Shown in pieces: positions 12,317 through 24,098 of a stretch of DNA of 64,000 nucleotides. Origin of the DNA: Pachypanchax playfairii (Eukaryota; Chordata; Actinopteri; Cyprinodontiformes; Aplocheilidae); the NCBI GenBank assembly GCA_006937955.1, contig SSNP01000024.1:997598-1061597 (forward strand), given 5' to 3'. Under the pieces are notes generated by a model, which was not told the origin of the DNA, ran no database searches, and was given only the letters and a program-made list of their open reading frames with translations. Positions within the stretch are counted from its first letter, which is position 1. Each line of letters opens with the position of its first letter. The position numbers and the translations under genes are program-made.

Positions 12317-12375
12317 CAGCCCTCCACAGGACACAGGGAACCTAAACACCTGGTGGAGAACTGAGAATCCAAACC

Positions 12376-15300
12376 ATGTGTGACTCAGCTGAAGGTGGTG
12401 AGGGTGGAGATGTGGCGGGTGCAGGGCAGGACTCTGAAGCAGACAGCGAGCCCCCTCAACAGGCTCCACCTGACTCTGTGAAGGTAAGGGAGATCTCAAG
12501 AGAGGGGTTCCCCCCGTCTGCCAAGCGGTCCCGCATGAGTGAGGAGGAAAAGGAGCTGGGACGGGATGTGGAGCCTGAACGAGTGGATGAAGAAGAACAG
12601 ACACAAGCTGGATCGCTGCAGGAAAACGCCACCTCCACACAAAGTATAGTAGATTACTGCGTGCATTAACATTTTTTGAAAATGTTTAGAAAGTTCATGA
12701 CAGTATTTATTTTGTGTTGCAAGGAGAGAGAGACCTTGAACAAAGTGAGGAGGAAGCTGTAGCAGCAAGAGGTGAAGATGTAGCAGAAGGTCATCAGAAT
12801 GGAGACGAAGTACCAGAAGCTACAGAGGAATCAGAGACACGACCAGAGGGGAAACATGACGGGGACGAATCTGCGTACAGTCCCACTGCAGGACAGTAAG
12901 TTAAAGATCCGTCTCTGTTTTTAATCTCTGAGTTTCAGCGTCATTGAGATTGGTGTTTCATGGAGCAAAGAAAAGATCATTTTCACCAAAAACTTATGAT
13001 ATAATGTGAGAAAGACACTGAAACCAGAGAACTCTGTGTTTGATTCATTTACCTGGGCTCTTTGTAATCTGCTCAGATGTGTCTGTAGCGCCCCCATCAG
13101 GCCAAAGTCAAGATCAGACTCTTATATAAACCGGTTTCACATCTGTTGATACTAAATGAGCCGTTTACTGAAATCTCTGCCAAAAACGACATTCATAATT
13201 ACTCATTTAACCAAATAAATTATATGTTATTAATTTTAAATGTCACTAATATTGAATTATTTCATGGTAGCATCAAACATGGGAGCTGTAGTAAAATAAT
13301 TCGGTTAAAAAATGTTGGAAAAGAGAAATAAAATCATGTTTTTATGTTTGTGTAACTGCTGCTGCTTCACTTGTTTATTCTGGTAGTAATAAATATTTAA
13401 ATGTTATTTTATTAGCTGTTTCTTTGTTCTTATTTAATGAGATATTTAATGAATGTTTTTAATGGCAGAACGACTGACTATAAATGTGATTAATAATCTT
13501 TATTTTGTTTTGACAGTTGGTGGATATTTATTGTTTTTGGATGGATCCAAGTTCAAACTGAGTTAATCACAGTGTTTTATTTAACACGATGCTCTTATTT
13601 TCTTAAAAAAATAACAAAGTGTGTGTTTCAAATTTCCTCTGGACGGACGAGTTGTGCCCAGATTATTTGTTCCTCTCAGTCTTTCTGCTTGTTCTGGTTT
13701 GTTCTGCTTCCAGACTCGGTTTGGACTTCACCCAGAACCCCACGATGCTGACTGGCTCCTGGAACGAGTTCTCCAACTTCCCAGAGAATTACCTAAAAGG
13801 CTGCAAATGGTAATCTCTTTTTAATGTGAACAAGACTTAAACAAACCAAAGCAGGATGTAGTTAAAATTTCTTATGTCATTTTTCTATTTATTATAAGGT
13901 CTTTGTTTACTATGCAACATGTTTTCCTCTGTTTATATATTTGTACCATTCATCAAACAGTTGTTGCTTCGACTTGTAGGGAAGAAAAACACGTTATCTT
14001 GATGCTTTTTGTTGTGAGATTTATATAAGCTGATTATTTGGTTGAATGTGTTAGATTATGTTCCTGGAGGGAAACAAGTTTGTTCCTGTCACGTGTTCGT
14101 CGTTTCTTCACTGCTGTGAGACAAACGGCGTTCAGGTACGAGTCAGTCTGCTGGGTTTGTGTTCAGAGACACGGCGGCGGCTGCGTTCGTCTCCATGCGG
14201 AGACGTGGTGCAGCGTGTAGTTGTTGTGGAGATCAGGAGAATCCTTCAGCTGTGTTTGGAGGACTGAGACGTCCTGCTGTGTTAGAGGAGCCATGAGACA
14301 GAATCTGGGCAGCAGAGTTAATAACCAGCCATGATTTAGGGCTAACCACCACACAGACGACTGAGCCATCACTTTTTGTTTCTTGCCAACGTCCGTCTCT
14401 TTGATGAACAAAGAGGATGGGTTAGTTTTGATTTTCTTTTTAATTTGTGCCCATTTCCAGGTTTCCAAAGTAACATCTCTGACCTAATAGTTGAGAGGCT
14501 GCTGTAAAACCCGAGCAGCGTGGGCTGTAAGATGATGATGGACGAGTGAGGAAAGTCTTTTACATGCTAGTGGTGTGATGTTGATCAGTGGTCCACACAG
14601 ATAGCTGCTAACGCCATGTCGCTGTGTAACCTGGACTAGTGCTGTAACATTCTAACTGAATACAGTAAAACTACTTATATTCATCACTGAGTGTGAAGCA
14701 ACATCCACAGCCAGACACATGTTCGATTCCTGAGTGTTCTACGCTAAACTGTGGCGCTGTTACAAAATAGCCTAAAGTAAAGCATTTAAAGTTGGAAATA
14801 AAATATAGAATAATTATATTTACGTGACAGTAATATATAACTGATTAGAGAGGAATAAATAAATATCAAGGAGTAAATCTATAAAATTTATTGGTGGAAA
14901 AAAAATGCGACCAAGATGGCATCGACCAATCCGTGGACTAAAGCTGACAGCTCTAACCTGGACACATGAGACATGCTGCTGTCCTCCCAGATGTTGTGAC
15001 CTCCTGACATCTGGGGATGATGTTGTGTTCTCTCAGGGCCCCCGATGGTTCCTGTATCCTGACTAACAGTGCTGACAACATGCTCCGTGTGTACAACCTC
15101 CCTCCAGAGATCTACAGCTACAGCTGGGACCTGCTTCCTGAGATGGTGAGCTTCACATCAGCTGTTAGAGATCAGAGTCTCACATCTGTCTTATAGACAA
15201 GTTATATAACATCGTATCTTAGTATTTGTCACATTCAGCCAATAAAAGCAACATTTTGAGAACACGGTCGGCTGCTAGTCTGGGATCACTGAACAGAAAT

Positions 15301-18300
15301 AATTGAAATCTAATCCATTTTCTTCTCTTACACAGACTCAACATTTGTTGTTATTAGGGCAGAAAATTCAGCTGGATTTCTTTATGACTCAAACAGCGTC
15401 TCTGCCCTTTGAATCAAACCTGTTCTGTTGTTTATAAACTCCTTCAGTCTCCCAGGAATCCAGTTTTACTCTGATATCTGATGTAAATCATCAGAAGTCC
15501 AACCGTTAATGTTTACATAAAGAAAATAATTCAGTGTTATCATCTCGTGATTCCTCTGAGCTTTAAAATCCCATCAACTCACAGACGGTCCGGTTTTTCT
15601 TTTACAAACAGCTCCGAGGGAAAATGATCAACTGTTTTTCTGTTTTTCCTCGAAATCTCATTTCATGCTTTGATGCTCTTTAATGTGAAGATGAAGATCT
15701 GAGAGATCACGACACTTTCCTCACAACGTCATCCTGTTTCTCACATTTAATTGTACATGTGTGTTTTGCTAGTGATGATTAGTGTTATTTGATACTTTTA
15801 TTTCAAAATTAACGAATATTTGTTCATATTTTGAAGCTTTTAAAAGCTCCATGATGAGTTTTATTTACTATACGAGCAGGAATGCAGAAGTTTATGATGT
15901 GTTTTAACAGATTTTAGTGCTTTTTGTTGGTTTAAAATGTTGTTGTTTACTCTGTTCTGTTCCAGAGTCCGGTTCTGAGGATGGCTGAGGGAGACACCGT
16001 TTACGACTACTGCTGGTACCCCAAGATGAGCTCGCTGGAGCCGGACTCGTGTTTGTGAGTCAGATCTGTTTGTGTAATAGTTAAAAGGAAACAGGTGAAG
16101 GTTGTATATAAGAATCTGTTTTAATGCAGCGTGGTAGAACGTGTTCTCTGACATCCAGGATAATGGCGCTCGTTATGCTTGTTGTTTTGATTCCTCTCAT
16201 TATATGTGAAGCGTTTGAGCCCCGCGATCCTTCCAGCTAAGACTCAGATCATAAAAACACTCCCGAGTCTAGACGACACCTTAATGGTCTCTCGATTCAC
16301 TGATTTCAAGGTCTTTTTATTCGTGCGGTAATTATGACATCACCGCGTGTTGTTTCGGTTCATCAGCACCACATGATGTGATAAGAGGGTCGAGGCCGCG
16401 CTAATGAGCTGAGGTCAAGTTGTCAAGTGCTTTTCCTCCTCGTCCCTCAGCTCCCATCATGCCTCAGTAACAACCTCCACCCTGCGGCGGTTTCCTCTGA
16501 TCAAACCCCGGCGCTGACACCGTTCCAAGATGGCAGCTTTAACCCAGACGGGGGAGGAGGGCCGGAGATGGAGAGATGAAAGATCTGTAAACAGGAGAAT
16601 GATCAACAAACGTCTCGTGTGGACGGCGAGCCACTCGAGGGCTCTTTGTGTCTGCGCCAGGCGAGCGAGGACGAGAAGCTGCCAGTAGGAGGCGACGTGA
16701 GATACTGTTGATGATCAGATCACCTCATACAGGTGGTTAGACGCCTGAACACGCAGATAAAAGATGATTAAAAGCCAGTTCTGCTTCTCTCCCTCATCGT
16801 TTGCTCCTCCGAGACGCCTGAACTCTGCCAAAGCTCGGCGCTGTCGAAGCCCCTCCTGTAGAGAGGGAATAAGAGCCTCTGTTACAGCTCGGTTAACTTG
16901 CTCTGACTCTCAGGCATCGCTCCAAGCTAGCAGCAGTCTAGCATTATAATTGGGCATTTCCCAGCTCTGGAATAAAGCCGCAGCTCACGGGGGCTATAAC
17001 GCAGCAGCGGCAGCAGGGGCTAATTTCCTTTGTCTAATTGAGCCGCATTGATGTTTCAGCATTTGTTCGGTGCCCAATAATTAGACCTAAAAAGGCCCAG
17101 ACTTCAGCTGTGATTTGAATCAGGAGGCGTGCACGGCGGGAGCGTCTCTGTAACAAGGCGCGGCTCACTGCTGTGTGTTTTGATCCGTTCAGGCAGGTTT
17201 GACGGAGCTGATGTAGGAAACAACAACACGGATCAACCAAAAGGGTTTTTATTATTAATCCCTCGTCACACATTCACTATATTTATATTTGTTATTCTGT
17301 AAAAACACTCTGTTTTTATTAGAAATAGGATTGTCTCCCTGTTCCTCATCGTGTTTGTCTGGTTTCCTTCAGCCTGGCCAGCAGTAGCCGTGACAACCCC
17401 GTGCACGTGTGGGATGCGTTTTACGGCGAAGTGCGAGCCAGTTTTCGGCCCTACAACCACCTGGACGAGCTGACGGCGGCTCATTCGCTCTGCTTCTCCC
17501 CGGACGGAACGCAGCTGTACTGCGGTTTCGAGAAGATGGTCCGAGTCTTTTACACGGAGCGTCCAGGAAGAGACTGCGAGGAGCGTCCCACCGTAGGTCA
17601 GTCTCACTTACACAGGTGGTTTTAATCAGTAGATTTTTACTTAGAGGCTGAATATTTAAATAAAAAACTTCATTTTAACCTTCGAGAGGAAAGAAAACTT
17701 CTTGAGAAACTTCCCGTCATGTTTGCATTAACATTCCCTGAGAATACCCCCCCCCCCAGACAAATTATAAGTTATGAGGGACACTGCGTAGAACCTGATC
17801 TGAAGTCAGCTGTCTGGTCTTTTCAGTGAGGCTGACAGCTCGCTGACGCGTCTCCTTGAACAAATCAACAACTAGACGTTTTCTTATTTTCTTCAAACAA
17901 AAGCTAAAGAGACGTCTGTGTTTACTGTGATGAATGTTTTCTCCTTTCAAACGTCTCAAAGTGGTTTAGATGTGCTGACATTAACAGAAGTGGTTTATTT
18001 AAGGGGGGGGGGGGGGTCGTGTGTCAGAACAGTAACTTTTAAAAAACAAATGAACTTTATTTTTCAAGTTAAAAGTTGTTTTATTTCTTTTATGAGTTAT
18101 TATTTATGGCACGAAGGGCAGAATTGGGTCAAATACAGACTGTTTTTATTAAAGCTGGTAACAAATAACGTTTAATTAAAGAGCAATTAAATCTAACGAA
18201 CCGCCCACACAGCTGATTTATATGATAATAGAGACGAGCAGCTGTTTCAGTTTATAATATAAAGTTAACGTCATCCAGTTTGTTTCAACCATGTAAAAGT

Positions 18301-19375
18301 ATCTGTTCTGTATGAGAGACAGATTAGCAGATTATTTCATGAATTCATTCTCTTCAGAATACGGATTGAAAACTGATGATCACATGATTATTAATGGAGC
18401 AGTTAATGATCTGGGACTTTAAAGGTATAATATGTAGAATTTTCAATGTTATGCTTGTTAAAAATAAAGTAATACCATAATTAGAGCTAAACAACATGCT
18501 GTTTGGCATAATTCCACATGTGATTTATTTTAATTTTAAAAGTTTTTAGATTTTTTGATGGTGCCGCAAACTTGTAGTACTTTGTTCAACCACTAGAGGG
18601 AGTAGAAGCCAGTTTTTGGACGAGTTACGGATCTGCTGCTCTGTGATGGAGAAATAATACTCGTTACTGCCACCTTGTGGTGGTTAGTGGAAGTGACGGG
18701 GTTGTGATTTGGTTCATTACTGTTACCTGGTGTAAATAAAAGCCATTATTTTCTACATGGTTTACCTTGTAATGTTTCCCTGATCAGTGTGCAGCTCTGA
18801 GCAGGTATCCTGGTTGTAAAGGTGGACCTCACGCCCTGCTGTAGTTTCCACAGTGTGGCAGAAACATGGCCGGTGTTGTGCTGAGAAATGCATCCCTGTG
18901 GTGGTTAGGTGTTACTACCAGGTCCTGATCAGTTCTTCTGACTGCAGCCTTCAGATATTAGAAAATCCCAGTATTTATCATAGTTCTGTGTTTTCTGACT
19001 GAAATTCAGCTGGAATTAGAATTCAGTCCCATCTGGACAACATCAGAACCAGAAACCAGAAACAAAAAGAATGTTTTTAAAAAAGCAGGTGACACTTTCA
19101 GTAACATGTTCTGTGTAGTGACGGGTTAAAGGTTACATGTAACTGTCGCTCTGTTGTCAGTGAAGAAACAAGGCCAGAGCGGCATTATCTCGTGCTTCAG
19201 CTTCAGCCCGTGTCAGTCGCTCTACGCCTGCGGCTCGTACTCCCGCTGCGCCGGCGTCTACTCCTGTCAGGACGGCACGCTGCTGGCTCTGCTGCCCACC
19301 CGCCACCATGGAGGCCTCACGCACCTGCTCTTCTCCCCCGATGGCAACTACCTTTACACCGGCGGGCGCAAGGTC

Positions 19376-19409
<34 letters not shown>

Positions 19410-20691
19410 GTAGTTTCATTAGATCTTTATGTTAAAGATAAATAAAGCAGCTTGTGATGAATCCAATTAGGCATCAGGACATAAATCTACATGTCTGAGG
19501 TTTTATTTTAGATTAAACAGATAATTAGTTTTCCAAAGATGATTCTTCATCTCAGATTTCTGGAATTCAGCAGCTTAATTTGTTCAAAACCCAAAACTGG
19601 TTTATTTTTATCAGTTTATTAAAAACAAATCTGACTGGCATGAAATCTGTTATCAGTGAACTCTTTAACTCGTTATATTGAGATTTTACAGTTTTAGCTG
19701 TTAAAAGAAGCAGAAATCTGATTCGTTAACTGATCTGCTGGGAGTCGGACTGTTCGAGTCTTTCGAGTTTTTAGTTACTGAATAGAGGTTTTAAACTAGA
19801 GATTAAAAGATTTTATTACTTTTAAGTCACTAAGTGTTTTAATTACATCTCAAGTTCTTTGTAATTTACTCTAATTTATTTGCTTTTCAGACCCCAACCA
19901 TCCCAAAACCCTTTCTGACAGCTCAGTGGGAGGAGCTTAAGCTTGTGGCTGTCAGGTGGCGTTAACAGGAAACTTCTGGTCTGATTGTGTTTATGTAGGA
20001 TCCAGAGATTCTGTGTTGGGACCTGAGGGAACCAGGGAAGGTCGTGTTTTCTCTGAAGAGGAACGTGGTCACCAACCAGCGGATCTACTTCGACCTGGAC
20101 CAGTAAGTTGATCCTCCAGACCAGAACTCAGCTCGGCTGTGTCTGTTACTGAGACTTGTTTGTGTTCAGGTCCGGCAGGTACCTTCTGAGTGGAGACACG
20201 GAGGGGGTGGTGACAGTGTGGGATCTGAGAACAGCTCCCCCTGATGGTAACGAGGAGCTCCTGCAGCCTGAGCTCAGGTTTCAGGCCCACTGGGACTGCA
20301 CCAACGGCATCAGGTACAATCACTCCTTTATGACATCATAATCTGTTAATCAGAACAACTTCTGATGTTAAATCATTATCAGATTACATTTAAAATTAAA
20401 TTAATTAATCCCAGTTACAGTAAAACATTATACATGTGAAGCTGCGGATCTTTTTAATCTACTTCCTGTTTCTTCTTCCTCAGCGTTCATCCCTTCATGC
20501 CCCTGCTGGCGACGTCCAGCGGCCAGCGTCAGTTCCCCTGGCCCGGCGACAGCGAGGGCGATTCGGACGGAGACGTAACGCCGCAGCAGGAGATCCGGCA
20601 GGACAACGCTCTGACTGTGTGGTGGGCCGGGCCAGTGGGGCCTCCTGCTGAGGAGAACCAGGACCAGAACGCAGCCGCAGTGGAGACCTGA
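12376..20691 (+). CDS. wrap53: WD repeat protein WRAP53 / TCAB1, complete, ten coding exons
   Basis: WRAP53/TCAB1 binds the CAB box of scaRNAs and telomerase RNA and brings them to Cajal bodies; it also has a DNA-repair role (family knowledge). Exons: 12376-12643, 12724-12895, 13714-13809, 15037-15145, 15966-16054, 17373-17596, 19161-19372, 19999-20102, 20170-20313, 20484-20691. They total 1626 nt, giving 541 residues (human about 548), with every junction in phase. An acidic, low-complexity N-terminus of about 145 residues precedes the WD40 propeller, which begins near TMLTGSWNEF. Signature stretches are NPVHVWDAFYGEVRASFRPY, NHLDELTAAHSLCFSPDG, KKQGQSGIIS, EILCWDLREPGK and VVTNQRIYFDLD. The arginine of CWDLR and the last glycine of SGDTEG align with human R398 and G435, sites of dyskeratosis congenita mutations, in a from-memory alignment. 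The start ATG has A at -3. Exon 7 has a weak donor (GTCAAC) next to a CA repeat. Confidence 0.96.
16941..17120. promoter_or_regulatory. Candidate conserved non-coding element in wrap53 intron 5
   Basis: This is unique, moderately GC-rich intron sequence with clustered homeodomain-type sites: CTAATTTCC near 17020, TAATTG at 17035-17040 and TAATTA at 17078-17083, beside CTGGAATAAAGC and AAAAGGCCCAG. It differs from the AT-rich, repeat-laden flanks. The call rests on composition and motif clustering only; conservation is untested. Confidence 0.3.
18423..18770. mobile_element. Degenerate MITE-like element in wrap53 intron 6
   Basis: The left end AAGGTATAATATGTAGAA pairs imperfectly (about 14 of 18) with the reverse complement of the right end TTCTACATGGTTTACCTT. 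The ends resemble a common fish repeat beginning 'AAAGGTGTAATATGTAAGAAT' (recalled). A related element seems to occupy 30759-31248. Inside is a CTCF-like CCACTAGAGGG at 18590-18600. No transposase is present. Confidence 0.5.
19377..19406 (+). repeat. (AC)15 microsatellite at the wrap53 exon 7 splice donor
   Basis: An uninterrupted 30-base AC tract starts four bases into intron 7 (GTCA then ACAC...). Exon 7 ends at 19372. Confidence 0.95.
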
Positions 20692-21450
20692 ACACCTCTG
20701 ATTCATCCAGAGCACAAAAACTTTCCTGCGTAATTTAGTCAGAGAATGTCTGTTAGCTTCAAGTGAATTTGTGATTATTTGTTTTCGGAATGGGATGTAA
20801 TGAAATGAGATTTTAAACGTGTTTTTTTTGGCTGTAATGCTGTCTTGCAGATTCCTCTCTGCTCCAGTAACAATAAGTGCCATTTTGTTCCTCAGCTTTG
20901 CTTTTGTAAACAGGATCTGGTGTTTTTTACCGTCTTTTTAAAGCACCCGGTGAGTCGAGTCGCTCACAGATGTATATTTTTGTAAAGCCATGATGAGTCT
21001 GTGAATGTATCCTCTGTAAACACCGTGTTCCGCCGTGTGGAGGTGTGTAATAGGTGGGTGCAGCTGGTAAATCCAGTCTTTTGTTTAGTTTTTTTACTGT
21101 TTGTACTTGTGTGACTGGTGATGGAGCAACACAAAACTAATGATGTTTGAATAAGAGCTCCGTGTTTCTGTTGCCAAGAGGACGGCTGGTTTTGTTTTTG
21201 GAGCATCTCCGCAGGTTTATCTTTCCAACACAAGCCTTTTTATTTTTCTACACAGAGATTAATCTGTTTCCAGAGGTTCTGCACTCGGTAAACTCAAAGT
21301 TTGTTGCCAAACAATGTGGTTCTATCGCTGTAATCTAGAATATTACACTAATATGATCCAACAGGAAGCAGTCAGAACCATAATAATGTCAAATAGATGT
21401 TTCTGTCTACAAGTGGCTTTATCCTCGTTGGAGTGAATTAAAATCATATC
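20692..21450 (+). other. wrap53: wrap53 3' UTR (approximate)
   Basis: Non-coding sequence follows the wrap53 TGA at 20689-20691. There is no nearby AATAAA. The first plausible variant signal is ATTAAA at 21437-21442, followed by a TTCTGTTTTATGTT segment. The end is therefore uncertain. Confidence 0.35.
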
Positions 21451-21999
21451 TTCTAACTGATTGATTCTGTTTTATGTTCCAGCTCTGTTCTACATGATGT
21501 TCCTCCAGAACCCTAAAGGGACTTCTGTCTTTATGAGATGGAAACTATTCATGAGGTTCACCTTTCCCACACACGTTCTGCAGGAACACACACACACTGG
21601 TGTGTTTGATTGTCTCAAACCACAGGGAGACATCGAGCTCAGAGCCAAGATGCAATGCAGAGCTGTTGTGTTGTGCCGGTTGCTTAGCAACCACCTCCAC
21701 CTTGGGAGAAGGAAGTAGGTAGAGAGGAACAAGAAGATGGAAAAATGGGGCACACAAAAAGGAAAATGCCAAATGTGTAACAAATAACAGAGAAACATAA
21801 TGATGCTAGTTGTTTCTGGTTGTGGAGCGAGAGTTTAATGTCGGCGCTGCTGGAGGATGAAGTGTGTCTGTGTGATGTGAAGAGGAGTGATGTGAAGGCT
21901 TTTACCTCCTCTAGTGTTGAATTTTAGGAAGAGGAAGAAGTAATAACACAAAGAAGTTTGAAATGTTAGGGAAAGAAATTGGGTTTTGAAGAATTTTTA

Positions 22000-22210
22000 A
22001 TGGGTAAAGATATAATAGATGTTTTTTGCACCTGTAGTACTTGGATCTTCCACCAGAGGGCAGAAGACATACAGGATTCAATACAGCAGGTTTTTTAATG
22101 AAAGTACTAATCCTGTTAAAGGCGTAGAGCTCATAGAAACAGCTACATCACACATGATCCAGTTGTTTTTTTTATGGTTTAATCAATACAATTTAGCCAG
22201 TTTGTGATTT
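22000..22210. repeat. Repeat fragment with CTCF-like core
   Basis: The words 'cctgtagtacttgg' and 'ccaccagagggcagaag' recur in related form in the intron 6 element (about 18545-18615). The segment seems to be a second, diverged member of the same teleost repeat. CCACCAGAGGGCAG lies at 22050-22063. Confidence 0.4.
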
Positions 22211-23839
22211 TGAGTTTTTTCTGGTTTAATTATTCAACAAAATTTAATTTGAAAGTTTCCAGTTATTTTTTCCGTGATAATCCAAAAGAAACTTACAGCT
22301 GCTGAACATAGCAGAACAAAAGGTTTTTAAAAACAAGATATCAATCTTTCTCAATCTCATTAGATTTGTCAGACATTATATGTATATAATAACAGGGTAT
22401 AACCCATCTAATTATAGTAAAATAAAGTTAGTATATTTAAAAGATAATAGTACACTTATTATAATATTTGATCAAACATAAATACAATTTAACTGTAAAT
22501 TTCAACTTCACTGGTCATAACACATTAGAATGCACATTAATTTTTAAACTAAATATTGATTTTATAATTTACTCCAATCTGCAGTAAAACTGAATATTAG
22601 CATGTTTCAGTCCATTGATTTGGTTTTCCAGCTTCCAGACTTTACTGTCTGCTTCTCTCTAATGGATGTCATCAATTTTTAAATACATACAATTGTTTTT
22701 TTTTTTAGTAAACAGATTCACTTAGACATGCAGCCTGATATACCAGCATAAAACAGCAGACAGTCAGTTACTGAGCTGCAGTATATTCACCCTGTTGGTT
22801 TTATAGGTCATGTTCCTGCTGTGTTTACAGCTCTGCACTGATTAAGTGAAACATTTTTACCCATATGGGTTGAAGCTATACATCAGCAGTATTCTGTAAT
22901 GTATGAATACAACAATAAATAAAAAGAAAGTGTTTTTGTTCTCAGATTGAAAGTCTGAGTTTGCAGGAACGCTACAAAAATAGTGAAAAATGAATGTCGT
23001 TAGGTTTATTAGAAAACTTTTAGATGAACTAATTTAATTACACAAATACTAGTGATATTTTAATCAAAATTGTTACAAAGTATTAAAACAGTAATTCTAA
23101 AATAATAAAAATAATATTGTTGTTTCTGCTTTTGTTAATTAGTGTGCAAGAAGCTGGAAACCTTCAAGGATTGTTCACCTCAAGGTTCTCTGAAGGGTCT
23201 TCTGACATTCTGTTGATGTAAAACAGAAAGAAACACTCGGGGAAACATCCCAAACTGTGATATGCAACATTTAAGTTTTATTTGGTTAACTGCTGGAAAC
23301 CTTTTCAAAATGACCTGTGTGTGATGTTTAGGTGCTGTGTAGTTTTCAGTGTATGAACTTTTTTATTATTATTATTTTTGTATTTTTCTTTAGGCTCTTC
23401 ACCGAGTCCCTGATGGCTGAAAGCAGTGTGAAGTGAAAAGGGGCACGAAAGCTTTGGAGAAGACAAAACCAGGTAAACCTGTATTTCATGTTGACCAAGG
23501 GAATAAAATTATCTCTTGCTGACCTGCAAACAATAACTGGACAAAGTATTTCCTCCCCTGTTGACATTTATAATACAACCGTCTCCATGGGTGATCTTAA
23601 CATTTGCTACTAGAAGCACAAGCAACATTTTACTTATAAAAGTGGGGACTTGGTGTGTCACTGCAGATTTCCTTTGCATTTCTCATTTGTCTTTTTTACT
23701 TGTGCAGTAACATTTGATAGAACAGTAAGGATGCATGTTTCAGATCATCTACATTCCTGAGAGGAAGTGAATGTGGAGAACACAGACCTGGTTTTGTTTA
23801 CTAACCTCCAGCTGGTTCTGGGTTTTGCAATAATATTTA

Positions 23840-24000
23840 TATATATATATTTATAAAATAAATAAAATACAATATATAAATATAAAATAAATAAAATACA
23901 ATACAAATATACAATACAAATATTTATATTTTATATATATTATATTATATTTATATTTTATATTATATAATAATAATTTATATTTGTATTGTATATTTGT
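23840..24000. repeat. AT-rich palindrome with 20-bp perfect arms
   Basis: Arm 1 at 23903-23922 (ACAAATATACAATACAAATA) is the exact reverse complement of arm 2 at 23981-24000, with a 58-base, nearly pure A/T loop. Upstream, AAATAAATAAAATACAAT-type units are tandemly repeated. It may be a cruciform-forming AT repeat or the core of a decayed element. Confidence 0.85.
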
Positions 24001-24090
24001 TTTTGAAACGTATATAACTGTAGTTCTTGTTTCCAGACGGTCCTGCGGACGTACTTCACGTTCGGTTGACGTCGGAGAAAGGACGTCGTC

Positions 24091-24098
24091 TGACGTCA
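24091..24098. promoter_or_regulatory. Palindromic CRE (TGACGTCA)
   Basis: A perfect cAMP response element lies in a short CpG-bearing island (about 24038-24110) that also contains TTGACGTCGG at 24067-24076 and GGACGTCGTC at 24081-24090. That is three ACGTC cores within about 35 bases, amid AT-rich DNA. No start site or gene is visible beside it. Confidence 0.4.

Noticed and set aside
22370..23110. Long AT-rich stretch considered as a matrix-attachment region or element
   Set aside because: High A/T content alone is common here and no boundaries, repeats or motifs support a specific call.
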